64,000 bases of DNA from Xylaria sp. FL1777. Lineage: Eukaryota > Ascomycota > Sordariomycetes > Xylariales > Xylariaceae. The notes under the pieces are model-generated. The model made no database searches. It saw only the letters and a list, made by a program, of their open reading frames with translations, and was not told the origin of the DNA. Shown piece by piece: positions 20,607-33,240 of the stretch (positions are counted from its first letter, which is position 1; every line of letters begins with the position of its first letter). Made by a program: the position numbers and the translations under genes. The stretch is from assembly GCA_022578965.1 (NCBI GenBank), contig MU400530.1, forward strand, positions 124,001 through 188,000, given 5' to 3'.

Positions 20607-21880
20607 TTATACCCATTCCTTGGGTTCTCTAAGAACATCGACGAGACGCTGTTCGCGGCTTCGCGGCTCTGGTTCGTACATGTATCTCCATGAGGCCGTT
20701 AAAGGTAGGCTCATGAGGATGCTCTCGACTCTTGAGCCAGGAACGTTTAGGCCGAAGGAAGTACCGCGGTCGTGCACAAGGTTGAACTCAACGTATCGCC
20801 CTCGGCGTACTTGTTGCCATTCCTTCTCCTTCTCGGTAAATGGCATATCTTTTCTCCTTTCAATGATCGGCAGATATGACGGTAGGAAGCTCTTTAAACA
20901 GTCCTGGATGAAAGAAAAGGTGTTTTCAGAGTCAGCCACTGTTTCGTCTAAGTCGTCGAAAAATATGCCGCCAACGCCGCGCGATTCGCCGCGATGCTTA
21001 TTGGAGAAGTACTCATCACACCACTTCTTGAACCGCGGATAGTAGTCCTTGTCGTGCTTGTCGCAGGCCTCCTTGAGTGTTTTGTGGAAGTGTACTGCGT
21101 CCTCGTCGAACAGATAGCTTGGCGTCAGATCGCTTCCCCCGCCAAACCACCAGGCCTGTGATGTCCCGTCTGGTCGCATCGTCTCGAAATACCTGTAGTT
21201 CAGGTGCACCGTCGGTGCCATGGGGTTTCGTGGGTGGAGGACTAAGCTGAGGCCAAGGGCGTAGAAGTCTAAGTTGGTGGATTCAGCCTCTACGCTCTTG
21301 TGGTTTTCCCTCATCTTGGTCACGGCCGGCTTAGGCAAAGTTCCATACACAACGCTGATGTTCACGCCAGCCTTCTCAAAAACGTTGCCTTCTTGTAGTA
21401 CACAGGACAGACCACCACCGCCGCTCGGTCGTGACCACGTGTCTTCGCGAAAGCTCATGCCATCGACCTCCTCAAGGGCAGACACTATTTCTTTTTGCTG
21501 CTCGCGTATAAACTTCTCCATGCGCAGCCGCATCGGTGATTCGTCGGTTATGCCATGCTCGCGTTTGCTGCGTTCGTCCAGTTCGGCGAGGGAACGCGCA
21601 TCGAATCTGGTGGGCTTCTGAATGGCCTGGTGGAAGACCAGATTGGGTCAATTGGTTGCCCAGTATCACAAATTGGGGAATTCGGAGGACATACCATGGT
21701 GTAGGCTGTCCCTGATATACAGACAGCTCCAATGGCAGCTATTATAAGGCTTTGAGCTCGGCGCCAGCTCCGGTCGCTGTTTGTGTGGGAAGTGAATGGG
21801 CGTCGTAGCGACTGTGAATATGAAGCTTGGGATAGTCGGGGCCGCATTAAAGCAAGCCTATATAGTTGTTTCTTGGCCAT
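20607..21880 (-). CDS. HEM13: Coproporphyrinogen III oxidase, oxygen-dependent
   Basis: Two exons on the minus strand, 21880-21695 and 21626-20607, with a 68-bp GTATGT...CAG intron, give 401 aa. The enzyme decarboxylates coproporphyrinogen III to protoporphyrinogen IX in haem synthesis, using O2. Signatures include [71 protein letters not shown] and [20 protein letters not shown], all in the usual order. Exon 1 encodes a mitochondrial-type leader rich in Arg/Ser plus a hydrophobic segment ([19 protein letters not shown]). This suggests import with an N-terminal membrane anchor, known for fungal and animal relatives but not for S. cerevisiae Hem13, which is cytosolic. The core is full length. 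Confidence 0.96.
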
Positions 21881-23203
21881 GGCTGGTATTTATGTACAAG
21901 ACTAGGCTCGAAGCGTTGCACAATCGAAAGATGTGTCGCTAATCGTCAGACTGAAAATCGTAAGATTTATGAGGCGAGTGACCTCAGAAGCCATTCAGCT
22001 AGCTAGATGCCCACGAGCGAAAGTCGGGTTTGCAGGGGTGCTCACTGTGCCTAGGTTGTCTGTCAGGCCACAACTGCCCCTCTTCAGCTGTCAACTGTCC
22101 GTCTTAGGAAGTTTAATTGACTGACCGCATTATCATATGCATGCTGGATTGACCAAGAAAAAAAAAAGAAAAGAAAAGAAAAATGGTAAACAAGCTTTCA
22201 TCTGGATAAAGGGAAAATATTCATTGGCTTCTCAAATTACTGTAACTTTCAGAGAATTTTCAGAAGTTTCCTTCCTTCTATAAGCCTGAGTTTTCAATTA
22301 CCTAGCTGGGCGGCGAGTGGGAGCAGATACATTTGGACTTCTAAGTAGTACCTAAGTAGGTAGCACAGTACTACATAATTCAAGGATAAGTTTTATCAAC
22401 TGCCTAGATACGTTATCTAAAAACCAGGTAGTGTGCATAGGAAAAGTGTAATCGTAAATAAAGGTTGTGTGTATTAGTCTTGATAACACCTACTACATGG
22501 CTTCCAAACTCGCAGTTAAACCCGCCTATTTCTCCTACAGATATGACAACATCAGTATTACCTAGTTAAGAGCTTCATTATTATTGTACGACAAGGTTGT
22601 TTAGATCCTCAATACCAGCTCGCGAACACGTGGGTATTCTTAGATCTATGGACATCCCTACCGGCGCAGTCCGCCGGCTGCAGCTTGTCCTAAAGTGGTG
22701 GCAAGCGCCGGCAATCCGCATTAGTATAAAAACAACTTACATGTACATCCGTCAAGCAGGCCGACGGGGCCGTCAATTTAGTACCATACACACGAGATAA
22801 TCCATTCTACCGTACACGAGGCGAATTCAAAACTGGTTGATGAATGAAATCAGTTGTTCATCTTGACAATCCCAAGGCCATGTATCCTAAGCAATTAGCA
22901 GAAATGTTCAGAGGCAATGATACAGACGCTACATGAAAAGAAAAAGATAATATGTACATTAATGTATACACCGAGTAGCCATCATCTATCTGATACTATG
23001 CAAAGGAGAACAAACAGACGCCGTACAAACCCACGCGAACCAACCTGGTCGTCATTGATCCCCCGTTTATGCAGTTACGCCCCAGGCTGGGATGGCTTCT
23101 TGGATAGGTTACCATGCGCGCAAACGCCAATATAACCAAGTTCTCTGCCTCCCGATCCATCGTCATTTTCGACGCGGCATCATTGTACTATCCACCACTA
23201 CTA
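21881..23203. other. Intergenic, no gene seen
   Basis: Holds an A/G-rich run at about 22158-22182 and several TAGGTA-type motifs (22345-22370). No coding family recognised. Confidence 0.5.
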
Positions 23204-24407
23204 TCAGACAGCACTATAGCCCCCGCGACTCCCAGTCCCCTGGACTGTGTTTAGCACCCGTCTTGCCCAATCCTTCAATAGGTAAGGAATATCACGAATG
23301 GTATCGCCGTGAGGTAAGAGATCCCAACCTCGTGCTCCGTAGCGATTATAGTTAAGCCAGGAACCGAATATCAGGTAAGCTGCTGTACCAAGGAATACAC
23401 TTTGGGTGACGTTAGCACACTACTTGATAGCTAGCACTGGTAAGGATTTCATGGTTGCGGGCTTACAGAATGACAATCCAGGTGAAAGCTCCCCAGTGAG
23501 AGCCAGGCTTTTTCACATCGCCGCCTTCATCACCGTTCCCGTCACCGCTCCCATCTTTACCGTCGTCTGCCTTGCTTTCGCACACGTACTTAGAAGACCA
23601 GGTCAAGTGTAACACGTCCACATTCTTGTCGATATCGTCGGGCCCATATTGGTCGAAAACGAGGCTTGGATTTTTCTCGATGCCTAGTTGCACTTCCTTG
23701 GGTGGGGTGTTCTCATCTTTATCCTTATCTTTGTCTTCATTTCCGTCGTCCTCGGCTCGGGCTTCCACGGGATCTGGGTTAGGCTCGTACTTATCTTCTG
23801 GATCGTATTCGCCTTCAGTTCCGTCGAGATCCTTGTTACAAACAAAATCAATAACTGTGTGTTTCTTTCGCTTGTCATTACGGCCGAAACCCCCTTTTAG
23901 AGTGACGCGTAGCCCTTCTTTACCCGAGTCTGGATCAGCCTTGCTGAGTCGCGAGACTTCGGGATCGAGAGGAGCGCCGCCAGCAATTGCTAGCTCGCCG
24001 GCAAGAGGGGTCACATTTTCGATCGTATCGATATTGTCTCCCACGTTGATCAGACGTTTTATGGCACACACTAATCAGCAGATACAATTAGGCAACTTCA
24101 TAACAAATAGAGGGCTCCTACTCAACGACTTACCTCGCGAGCCAGTTGGGCATTGGTCATCTTTCTTAACATCGCCTTTCCTTTTTAAGGCTTGGCAAAT
24201 ATCGACGGTGTATGTGGTGTTGAATATGCGGCTGCCATCGACTAGACTTGTCACAACAGAGTGAGGCCCTCCCAATTTCTCGAGATTGAACTGTTGTCCG
24301 TCCGACACCACGTGCTTGCACGTGAACATGGCGGCAGCCGGCAGCGGCGCCAGGAGGAGGGAGACGACCAACGCGGCATCCGCGTATGGTATCGTGGAGA
24401 ACTTCAT
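23204..24407 (-). CDS. ATG27: Autophagy-related protein 27 (type I membrane protein, MRH domain)
   Basis: Three exons on the minus strand, 24407-24134, 24070-23467 and 23399-23204 (donors GTAAGT and GTAAGC), give 357 aa. Exon 1 opens with a signal peptide (MKFSTIPYADAALVVSLLLA) and the conserved FNLEKLGGPHSVVT. Cysteines follow in the pattern of a mannose-6-phosphate-receptor-homology lumenal domain (DICQALK, DDQCPTG, VCAIKRL, DFVCNKD). A strongly acidic Glu/Asp/Lys insert lies at about residues 200-240. The transmembrane helix is split by the last intron (WGAFTWIVIL joined to VFLGTAAYLIFG). The cytosolic tail keeps RYGARGWDLLPHGD and ends GGYSAV. In yeast Atg27 helps deliver Atg9 vesicles for autophagy and cycles among Golgi, vacuole and the phagophore assembly site. 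A start 15 bases upstream (24422) is possible, but 24407 gives the better signal peptide. Confidence 0.95.
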
Positions 24408-24422
24408 TGAAAGAATAGGCAA

Positions 24423-27296
24423 GCCGATAGGCTACGGCGGCGTGGTCGGGTTATCTGTTGAAATGGAGGTTGGCTGAGAGCCGGGCAATATTTCGGCTCG
24501 ATCTAGGCTCTTCACTGCGGCGGTTTCGGAAGGGAAACGATGAGAAGTAATGGATCGGCCGACCGGGTTGCTCTATGGAGCTCGTTGATGTCGTGATTCG
24601 GAGAAATAAGGGGAGGGAGAGGTATCGGTAGATGGATCAAGAAGCGAAGTTGAAGGACAGCAACAAGGGATGGAAATAAATGGATCAGGAACAAGGGAAT
24701 GTAGATGGTCTGGTATACTTGGGTGCTGTATGCAGCTGGGTGCGCAGCCTGTAGAGAGTAGGTATACCCAGATAACCGTTGCCTTCGGCTCGTGAGTTGG
24801 ATTGCCAGGAGCGTTAAAGGATAAGATTAGGTACGGTACTAGGTGACCAAGTTGTCATATGCTGCATTAGGTATGTAGGTAGTCAACCTACCGGAATGAG
24901 TGGCTCATTATCGTCATCGCGCGCAGGGGTTAAATACATCGGTACCTAACCTTAGCACCTTTTGATTACATAAGACGCATGTACTTCGTACATTATCCTT
25001 AATGGCAATGGCTTATTAATACAACCATATACCGTATGAAGCCCGGCATAAAATGTATCGGGCCGCCAACGGTCTGCAAGGGACCTATGGACAGTAAAGT
25101 GGGGGCTCAGCTCTTGTCCTCACGCAGTCTGGTGAATAATTCATGCAGAGGGAAACAGTTATCAAAACAGTTATGAACACAGGAAACCCCCGGCCATTCA
25201 CCTTTAAACCACCGTTCTCATATCCCCTCTCCCATCCTAGTATGCTTTGTTCTCGTTTGTCAGAGCGGTAGTAAACTGGGATATGTCTCTTCGAAAAGCT
25301 TGTTTGGGATGAAGAGCCATAGATGCCGCCTATACTCTCAAACCCTCCACTGGGGAGCTCGAAGGCTGCATACCAGAACTTCGAGCACTTCCGGTCTGTA
25401 CAGTACCCGGCCTCTGCCATTCCCACATCCTCTCTAGTGTCGCTGTAGTAGCAGTTATCAACCCCCGTTCTGAAAAACTGCATCATCGTGCCCTGCTACA
25501 TGGCCGTCGAAGTCGTTGTTAGCGTCGGCCACTGTTACACGATCTGGATTGCCGCTCGCAGAAGCGGAGTCTCAACGATCTATCTGTCTGCGACGCCGAA
25601 GCCCTCGCTGCGGCCTTGTTGTACGAGAGCTGCTTTGGTAATTGTGTGAGCCGTGAGTTGGCGGACCTCGGATTTCGGTGACGGCGCAGATGTGGCGCAG
25701 CTCCTGTCCTGCCTCCGGGACTTCGGTTGGGTGTGACTGTGTGTTCCTCTCGGCCCTAGGAGTGGAGCCTGACGACAGGCTTTCTTCTACAACGATCGTA
25801 TCTTGTATTTAGGTGTTAGGCACGTTACCGATGGCAGCGGTTTCAATATCCGTTGGCAGGTTTAGCATTTGCTTGCTTCGTTCAACCCCCTACACCCCCT
25901 TCCCCATTCGAATTCCAGTAAACTATTGAAAGTGTTATTAACCGCAAACGTCTTTCCTATAGGGGTAGAACAGGTCACTTTGACAGCCAGACTTACATCA
26001 TACTGAGCAAGTGTCTCTATATGGGCCCTAAGTCTTGTGAGATAAACCTACTTGCGATCTTTGACAGCAGTATCGTAGTTGCTTTGTAATAGTTATAATT
26101 TATTGCGGTGTTTCTCAGGAAGTAACTCCTGCTCTTCCTAGGAGCAACCCGCGTCGGATTTCTTTGTGAATCTGTGCAGTATCATGTATAAAGCACTACC
26201 TAACCTACCTAGGTATACTAGCAATCCCATCCGTACCAGTATATCATTCCAATCGTACCAGTGCGCAGTTTTAATCACCCTGGTGCGTAATTCGATTTTT
26301 ATTCGTCCGTACCTGGTCCTAGCTTGGTTTATGCTAGTGAGACGATATATTCAGGGTTTCTATTCAGCTCTCCTTACTAGTTTCCAGAACAGCATATCTG
26401 TTTCATCTCCCCGAATATCTCCTCTCCTTGGTGTTTCGAGGGTTCTTTTTTTTCATTTGATACTCGTTTTGAGCTGAAGGATAAACTTTTTCCTCTTTTG
26501 CTTGAGTAGCTGTAGTAGGCAATGCGCTGCCTTCCCGAAACATACCCGGGCTTTCTCAGCACAAGACTAGAAACATAACGTTTGCTTTATCAGCGAAGAC
26601 CAATAATCCTTTTCTAATGCTTTTCTAAGTTCGTGCCCAGTGCACGAGTCGACATGTTAGATAATCTAATACCCACCAAGATACTTCACCTGCAATCAGG
26701 CATTACCCAAGACGTTTCAACGCATTTCACATAGCCACGCTTGGTCATTCGGACGCTATCATTCGATTTGCTTCTCATTGCCTCTTGGTGAACACTTCTA
26801 GGCGTTTTGGTTTTGTCGACAGTAGTTTAATAAACATGTAACGAGTTGTAATGGGCTCGGTTATAATGAGTTGTTCTTGAGAATGCTATTTGCTTAGGTT
26901 ATTTGGCACGTGCAAAGACAAACCAGCAGAGTGGTTAAGGAGCTTACCTTTGAACTTCCGGAGAGATCACTTAAGATTCCTACGAAAAAAGAAAATAAAA
27001 GCACTGTGAATTTACGGAAGTGCGGAACATAGATTCGGTACACTGCCTAATGCGATCGAATACCTACTTACGCGAACTAGCTTTGTCTTCTTGGCTGTTT
27101 CCAACAACGTCGCACAAGTGCTAAAGTATTAGTATCGCTATTTTAAAAAAAATCGCAACGCCTACTAAATAACATGCGAAACGCTCGAGACTACAAAAGC
27201 TTCAGGACGACAACAACGCAACAGAAGATCCATTCGACACTTCTAACGACAATGTCATTAACATTACCTGTTACACGCATCGGACCAGCTGAACAC
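24423..27296. other. Gene-poor stretch
   Basis: Upstream region of ATG27, then about 2.8 kb with no confident gene. It has several TAGGTA/TACCTA motifs (24760-24960, 26195-26216) and one weak minus-strand open frame at 25085-25486, listed separately. Confidence 0.45.
25085..25486 (-). CDS. Weak candidate coding frame, Cys-containing, unrecognised
   Basis: 133 codons on the minus strand. The first two thirds look protein-like, with CYYSDT, GYCTDRKCSKFWYA and ELPSGGFESIGGIYGSS. The last third looks like intron or untranslated sequence, and a possible donor (AAAGGTGAAT) lies near 25203. No signal peptide is visible at the chosen start. It may be an exon of a small Cys-rich protein or chance. 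No family recognised. Confidence 0.25.
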   Translation of the reverse strand: MMQFFRTGVDNCYYSDTREDVGMAEAGYCTDRKCSKFWYAAFELPSGGFESIGGIYGSSSQTSFSKRHIPVYYRSDKREQSILGWERGYENGGLKVNGRGFPVFITVLITVSLCMNYSPDCVRTRAEPPLYCP

Positions 27297-27601
27297 CTTG
27301 TGCTATCTCCAGATGCATAGTTCGGTGAGACACCGGGACCGTACGGCGCTGAATTGATACTTATTAAGACTGTCTCGCGTACCAGAAGTGAAGCTATTCA
27401 GCCCTCGCATATCTGAGACATATGGGCGGGCCACGGAGGTTAGGAAGCCCCGAACCAATTGTATATAGACTCAAGGGCAGCCACCATGCTCGGCAACAGC
27501 CCCGATGGGAGGCATGGACTTTTGCAGCCATAACAGATTATTGTATGCAGAATAGAGAGTCAACCACTCAGTTCCAACCCCTGACATCAGCCCTTGTTAT
27601 A
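27297..27601 (+). repeat. Direct repeat copy 1 (~305 bp)
   Basis: About 95% identical by eye to 30684-30987, same orientation. Runs from CTTGTGCTATCTCC to GCCCTTGTTATA. Differences are mostly transitions plus a 2-bp indel. One reading frame, open in copy 2, carries stops here. Confidence 0.9.
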
Positions 27602-28281
27602 TTACCTCACAACTACCACAACGTTGCCCGGCCGAAAACGGTAACAGCTAGACCTCCTACGACCTCGTCCACTCGACAGCAAGAATAGTCACCCTACAAC
27701 ACACAGTATCGCTAGGTAGAACCTCGGACTTCGTTAGCCAGATCCCTACCGCGGAGCTAGACGGCATCCTGTCCTATATGGACACCAAAATGAAAGAGGC
27801 AAACCCAAGGCTCAACGGTGGACTGGATCTTTGAACCAGCCGGACCAAGGCCGAGAACCTGCGGGCTATCAGTATCCTATTCAACGCAATGTAGACGGGA
27901 AGTCTGCGTACCAGAGCAACCAAAATGGTGTAATCGTCTACCTTCCATGGCTGGGAATTTTCTTTCTTTTACTTTAGCTAGATTACTATACGTCACACAT
28001 CCTAGCCGCAATGGGCAATGATACCCAGGTAGAAGAAGGCGACTGCACACATAAATGGAATAAGGATACAAGATCTATATCTGTGTGACCTAACTATCCC
28101 CTACCGGCATAAAATACCTCAGATACTTGAGCTACCTAGTGAATGCAATCATACTATGTCCTTGGTAGTGGATGGCATTTAGTATAAAACGACTCACGTC
28201 AACCATGGTTATGCAAACATGAACATCTCTACCGCACTCGATTCAAACACACGCGCAGAGGCCGTATTTAAGCTACCCATT

Positions 28282-29704
28282 ATGGATTCACGGAGCACAA
28301 GCAGACTCGTCCAACTTGCCGATATAATTGGGCGAAACACACGTGATATCGACCGTTTTCTCGCTGTTCAGGGTCTTCCAACCCCCTCATTTGCTAATGC
28401 TACGAACCCGGGACTGCCTCCATCACAACCTCTTATGAAAATTCGCGATGAAGTCATAGAGTCTTGCACAGAGCTACAAGCATTAGTAGAAGGCCCTTTT
28501 ATGCACCTGGAACGGCTTACCAGCCCAAGTGTAAGTCAACCAGTCATATTACTCTTGCAACATGGAGGAGGCCTCACTAGAAATTGACATGGACTAACGG
28601 TGCCAAGATGAGCATCCTTATGAGCATCCAAGCAATTTACAGATACAATATCGCTTCCCACCTTGCGTTGAACGAGGAAATCCCTTTTGGCGACCTCGCG
28701 GCACGATGTGGAATGGACGAGGACGACCTCTGCCGCCTGATGAGGCTGGCCATCGCGAATCATATATTCCTCGAGCCACGAAAAGGTTACATTGCCCACT
28801 CGAGCATCTCTCTACTCATAGCTGATATGGCATCTGTCCACTCCTGGACTGGACTGGTGTGCGAGGAGTTCTGGCCGCTGCAACACCGCGTGATTGACGC
28901 TATGCAGAAATGGCCGTCGTCGCAGGAGCTCGACCACTCGGCTTTCGGGCTTGAAAATGATGGCAAATCATTCTTCCATGCAATTCGCGAGGATCCTGCA
29001 CGCCTCAATCGTTTCGCCGAAAGCATGAAATACCTGCAGTCTACACCGGGCTTCTCACTGGAACACCTGTTCAAGGACCTCGGCTGGGACCCCGCCGACT
29101 CGCCACGTCTCATGATCGACGTCGGTGGTTCCATAGGACTCGTCTCGACTAAGCTCCTTCGCAGATTCCCGACTCTGAAGTGCCAGGTGCAAGACCTGCC
29201 AGAGACGGTAGCGCAGGCCGCTGTCCCGTCGGATTTGAACGGTCGGCTGGAATTTAGAGCGCATAATTTCTTTGTCGAACAGCCCGATACAGGCGCCGAT
29301 GTCTACTTCATGAGATTGATTCTTCACGATTGGCCGGACAAGTACGCAATTCAAATCCTGAGAACACTTACACCAGTAATGAAACGTGGATCGACAGTCA
29401 TAATCAACGAAATGTGTCTACCTGAGCCGAACGAGATGCCATTGTCCCAAGCCCAAGTCCGTAGGTACGTTATTTGAAAACAGTCTCTATTCGTGCTAGC
29501 TTGGTTACTAACCCTTTTCCCTCCTCAAGGGGTTATGATCTTATTATGAAGACCATGTTCAACTCCAGGGAGCGAGACGCAGATGCATGGGCGGAGCTGC
29601 TCCGGCGGGCAGATCCGCACTTTAGCCTGAGGCGAATTAGCTGCTCGCCAGGGTCCCTCCTATCTGTTATTGAGGTAGGCTGGGAGATCGATACTGTATC
29701 GTAA
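28282..29704 (+). CDS. SAM-dependent O-methyltransferase (fungal secondary-metabolism type, sterigmatocystin 8-O-methyltransferase-like)
   Basis: Three exons, 28282-28530, 28581-29464 and 29530-29704 (donors GTAAGT and GTACGT), give 435 aa. An in-frame ATG at 28219 would add 21 residues, but 28282 (MDSRSTSRLVQLADII) looks like the family start. The N-terminal winged-helix dimerisation region includes MSILMSIQAIYRYNIASHLA and GDLAARCGMDEDDLCRLMRL. The SAM site is LMIDVGGSIGLVSTKLL, with VQDLPETV downstream. The catalytic base is the His of MRLILHDWPD, followed by VIINEMCLPEP. The C-terminus GYDLIMKTMFNSRERDADAW is complete. Such enzymes methylate phenolic or polyketide hydroxyls. No synthase gene is adjacent, so no pathway can be assigned. 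The gene sits between two direct repeats and next to gene relics. Confidence 0.93.
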
Positions 29705-30289
29705 ATGCGGGCTGCGGCGTTATTGTTTGTAAGCTGCAGCCCCGTCACCCTTTTTCTGCTGACTGGCGTGACGATCAGTGTTAGTATGACTGCACGAGAG
29801 AATCTTAATGTTCATGAATCCTGTTCGGTCTCACTTTTGTGGCGATAGGCTGAGTTTAGTATGGGATGGTATTTGCCTCCATTCAGTTGGCGTTCCTTTT
29901 GGCGCCTCCCCCCTTGGGATCGATGTGATATCGTAAGGTGAGACAGCTTTGATTGCTTCCTTTTGGAATATTTTTAGGTAGATTTCGCATCACACCGCCT
30001 TCCATGGCTTTCAGAATGAAGGACCAAGACGAGAAATGGTGGTTGGGGACTAAGAACTCATTAGGGGAGTTACTAGATGATCTCACGTCATACTATTATG
30101 AAACCGAATGTCACTTTAACTCAGATAATAAATGGTTAAAGCTTTTAGCATATATCTCTTCCTTGAAAAGACCTATAGAGTTGCGGTTCCGAGTTTCTAG
30201 CAGCTGATTTGAGGGATACCAAAGAAGCCCTCGAACTCATCAGCTAATGAATCGTGACCCAAACTTCTCACCGCCCCCTTTTTATCACT

Positions 30290-30499
30290 ATGACGATCAC
30301 GCCGGTGGTTGTACCAAGCCTCGTCGCGAATATCATTTTTGCCGCGTTTGCCGCGCTTGCCGCGATAGCAGTGGTTCTACGCTTTTACTCGCGTAATGAA
30401 AATGAGGGCTTACCTACTCCCTCAAGCTGCCATTATCTCTCTACCTCGTTGGGAGGTGAGACATTTCGAGATCGTTTTTGGCCCTACCACTCCGGGTAA
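30290..30499 (+). pseudogene. Fragment resembling the start of a fungal rhodopsin-domain (PTH11-like) membrane protein
   Basis: A methionine start, then a single hydrophobic helix (ANIIFAAFAALAAIAVVLRF) ending LRFYSR, the usual opening of this large fungal multi-pass family. The frame then degenerates and stops at 30499 without the remaining six helices. It is best read as a truncated relic; chance similarity of one helix cannot be excluded. Confidence 0.35.
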
Positions 30500-30683
30500 A
30501 GAAACTATATCATTCTAGCTAGACTACCGCAAGTGTCCGTCTGCTGCCTTTCACCTCTTTCTAGGTAGCCGGAGAAATTCTGAGTGGCGCGTTGCTCAAC
30601 AAATTCCGATGCTATTTTCAATGGTGTTTGATTGGCGGCATCTTGCTCCATCTTACTATTATTATTGGGTTTGGGTGTGGTCT

Positions 30684-30987
30684 CTTGTGCTATCTCCAGA
30701 TGCATAGTTCGGTGAGACACCGGGACCGTACTGCGCTGAATCGAGACCTATTGAGACTGTCTCGCGTACCAGAAGTGAAGCTATTCAGCCCTCGATATCT
30801 GAGACATATGGACGGACCCCGGAGGTTAGGAAGCCCCGAACCAATTGTATATAGACTCAAGAACAGCCACCATGCTCGGCAACAGCCTTGATGGGAGGCA
30901 TGGACTTTTGCAGCTATAATAGATTATTGTATGCAGAATAGAGAGTCAAAAACTCAGTTCCAAGCCCTGACACCAGCCCTTGTTATA
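30684..30987 (+). repeat. Direct repeat copy 2 (~304 bp)
   Basis: Second copy of the 27297-27601 repeat. Here one plus-strand frame stays open through most of the unit (including RRLGSPEPIVYRLKNSHHAR), so the unit may derive from coding sequence of an unidentified gene or transposon. Confidence 0.9.
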
Positions 30988-31893
30988 CCGTGATAGTTAA
31001 AATCTTCCCGGACTTGTTTCAACGGTCCGTCCAACAGTGTGAGTATTCAGACCCCGAGGTATAGAATAGATCACCGAAAATGATAGAAACAAGTCAACGA
31101 AGCCCTGTAGTTTCCGAATGTGTGTTTGCAATCCTCAAAGCCAGTACTAGAAAAGCAAGTCCCCTATAATGTGACGTACTTAGACTTCATGTTCACTGAG
31201 TTGAGGAGCACGCAACTATCTAAGAGCCTGCAAATTCACTATGAGAATACCCCGTCCAATTTGGAGGCTGAGTGTTTCAGTTGGGTACTAGACCATATTG
31301 AACAAATCAGCAGCACTGGGAGTATTGTTGTTTCGAAACCATTTTCATTTCACGGGCTTTGACTAAAATCCGTGTCTCGATTCCTACACGACCTGTCCTG
31401 GAGTCATATGCTGTATGCCGATACCTACAAAGAGGGAAAACAAACGAACTCCTCTGACGCCATGCATCACAGTCATGCTATATACATTGTGTCCATATCT
31501 CCCTGCCTACTGATACCAAATTTTGTGTCCATTGCCCACGGGGAAATAGAGAAATCTGTCCTGTCCTTTGAAGCCCGAGAGACATGACGGCAAAGAACAA
31601 CGAGTACAGGATGAGATATAAACCATGCCTCTTGTATTTGCCATGAAAGGGGTATATGAAAAGAGCCTCACATCACCAGAAACGTGACAGAGTACCGAAC
31701 GCCAAATTTCCCAATCTCCCATCACCTGGAACGCCGCTTTCTCCTCTATAGACAACCAGAGCATGTGAAGTGGCGTAATGGCCGATGTCAGGATGGCCTT
31801 AGATGCCGCCGGCTCATCGTATGGGGCTTCATGTTAGGCCAATGTCCCTTATCATCCGCCTTTCCGTTAGAGTGAGCCAAGATCTGATCCTTT
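30988..31893. other. Gene-poor, relic-like sequence
   Basis: Short broken frames (31120-31362, 31372-31587) but no recognisable family. The last part is the 3' flank of Spt20. Confidence 0.45.
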
Positions 31894-31967
31894 CTACATG
31901 CCCTGTTGCATCATTCCCATATTTCCCATCTCATTTTGCTGTGCTAGTTGCTGTTGCTGCTGCTGTT

Positions 31968-31998
<31 letters not shown>

Positions 31999-33202
31999 TT
32001 GCTGTTGCTGCTGCATTTGCATATGACGCATTCTAGCTACATCCTGCTGTGCTCTCGTGAAGCAACTTGCCTTGAATTTATCCATGATCTCGGCTGGGAT
32101 ATTGTTTTCGCCGCCAAACTGGTTGACGAGCGTAGGAAGAGACTGTGTGTACAGCTGCGCCTGGCGCGCCCGGATATGCTGCATATTAATCTGTTGCATA
32201 TTCATCGGGGCCCTGACTTGCCCTCGCTGCTGGAGTTGTTGTTGCATCATGGCTACCTGAGTTGGGCTCATACCATTAAGATTGACAAAGTTCTGATTTG
32301 CCATGTGCTGCCCAGGCATTTGGCCCGGCACGGAACCCTGCATCTGTCCCTGCATCTGGGCTTGTTGTTGTGCTTGTTGATATCGTAACTGCATCTGTTG
32401 TGCGGGGGTCAACATGGCTGGATTTTGCCCGTTTCCAAGCTGCATCATTTGTTGGCGCATGAGCTGCTGTTGTTGTTGTTGGTACATTTGCTGTTGCTGC
32501 TGCTGCTGCTGCTGCTGCAATTGCGTGTTTTGACCGTTCATCATGGCCTGGAGCTGCTGGTTTTGCTGATGTTGCTGGACCGCGCGCTGCCGTGCCTGCT
32601 GCTGCTGCGCTGCCATCTGTGCCGCCAGTAGCTGTTGATGCGTCATGGGTTGGCCCACATTCTGATGACCCATGTGCATATTTTGGCCTATTGGCGACCC
32701 ATGTGTCACCATTCCCGGTGGTGGACTGGCCTGGGTCATGCGAGGGGTCGGCATGGGCCGATTGATAGGGGTACCATGAGGCATCTGAGGAGTGGCGCTG
32801 GGCATGCGAGGAGTATTAGACGGGTGGCTTTGTTGACTGCCTCGCTGCGACCTGCTCACGGCCATGGGAACAGATATGGGCACTTGGTTCTGAACAACAG
32901 AGGACGGTCTCGGCGGACTTCCTCCCATGCCTGAATTCGTTTGCGACATAGGGACATTTCCAACCATGGGACTGGACATATTTTGTGGCGTATTTTGTCG
33001 TGCAATAGGTGAGGAAACAGGGGGCTGCGATACCGCTTGGGCGAACCGCTGAGCCTGCGCGGCCGGCATACCGTTGGGCAAACCATTCGGCATTGTCCCA
33101 TTTTGTACCGGATGCCCATGGGGAGGCTGCGGTATGGAGTTTATCTGTGGATTTTGTGGAGAATGAGCGGCGCCAGCGGCGGTGGCCTGGGATTGAGCTT
33201 GT

Positions 33203-33240
<38 letters not shown>

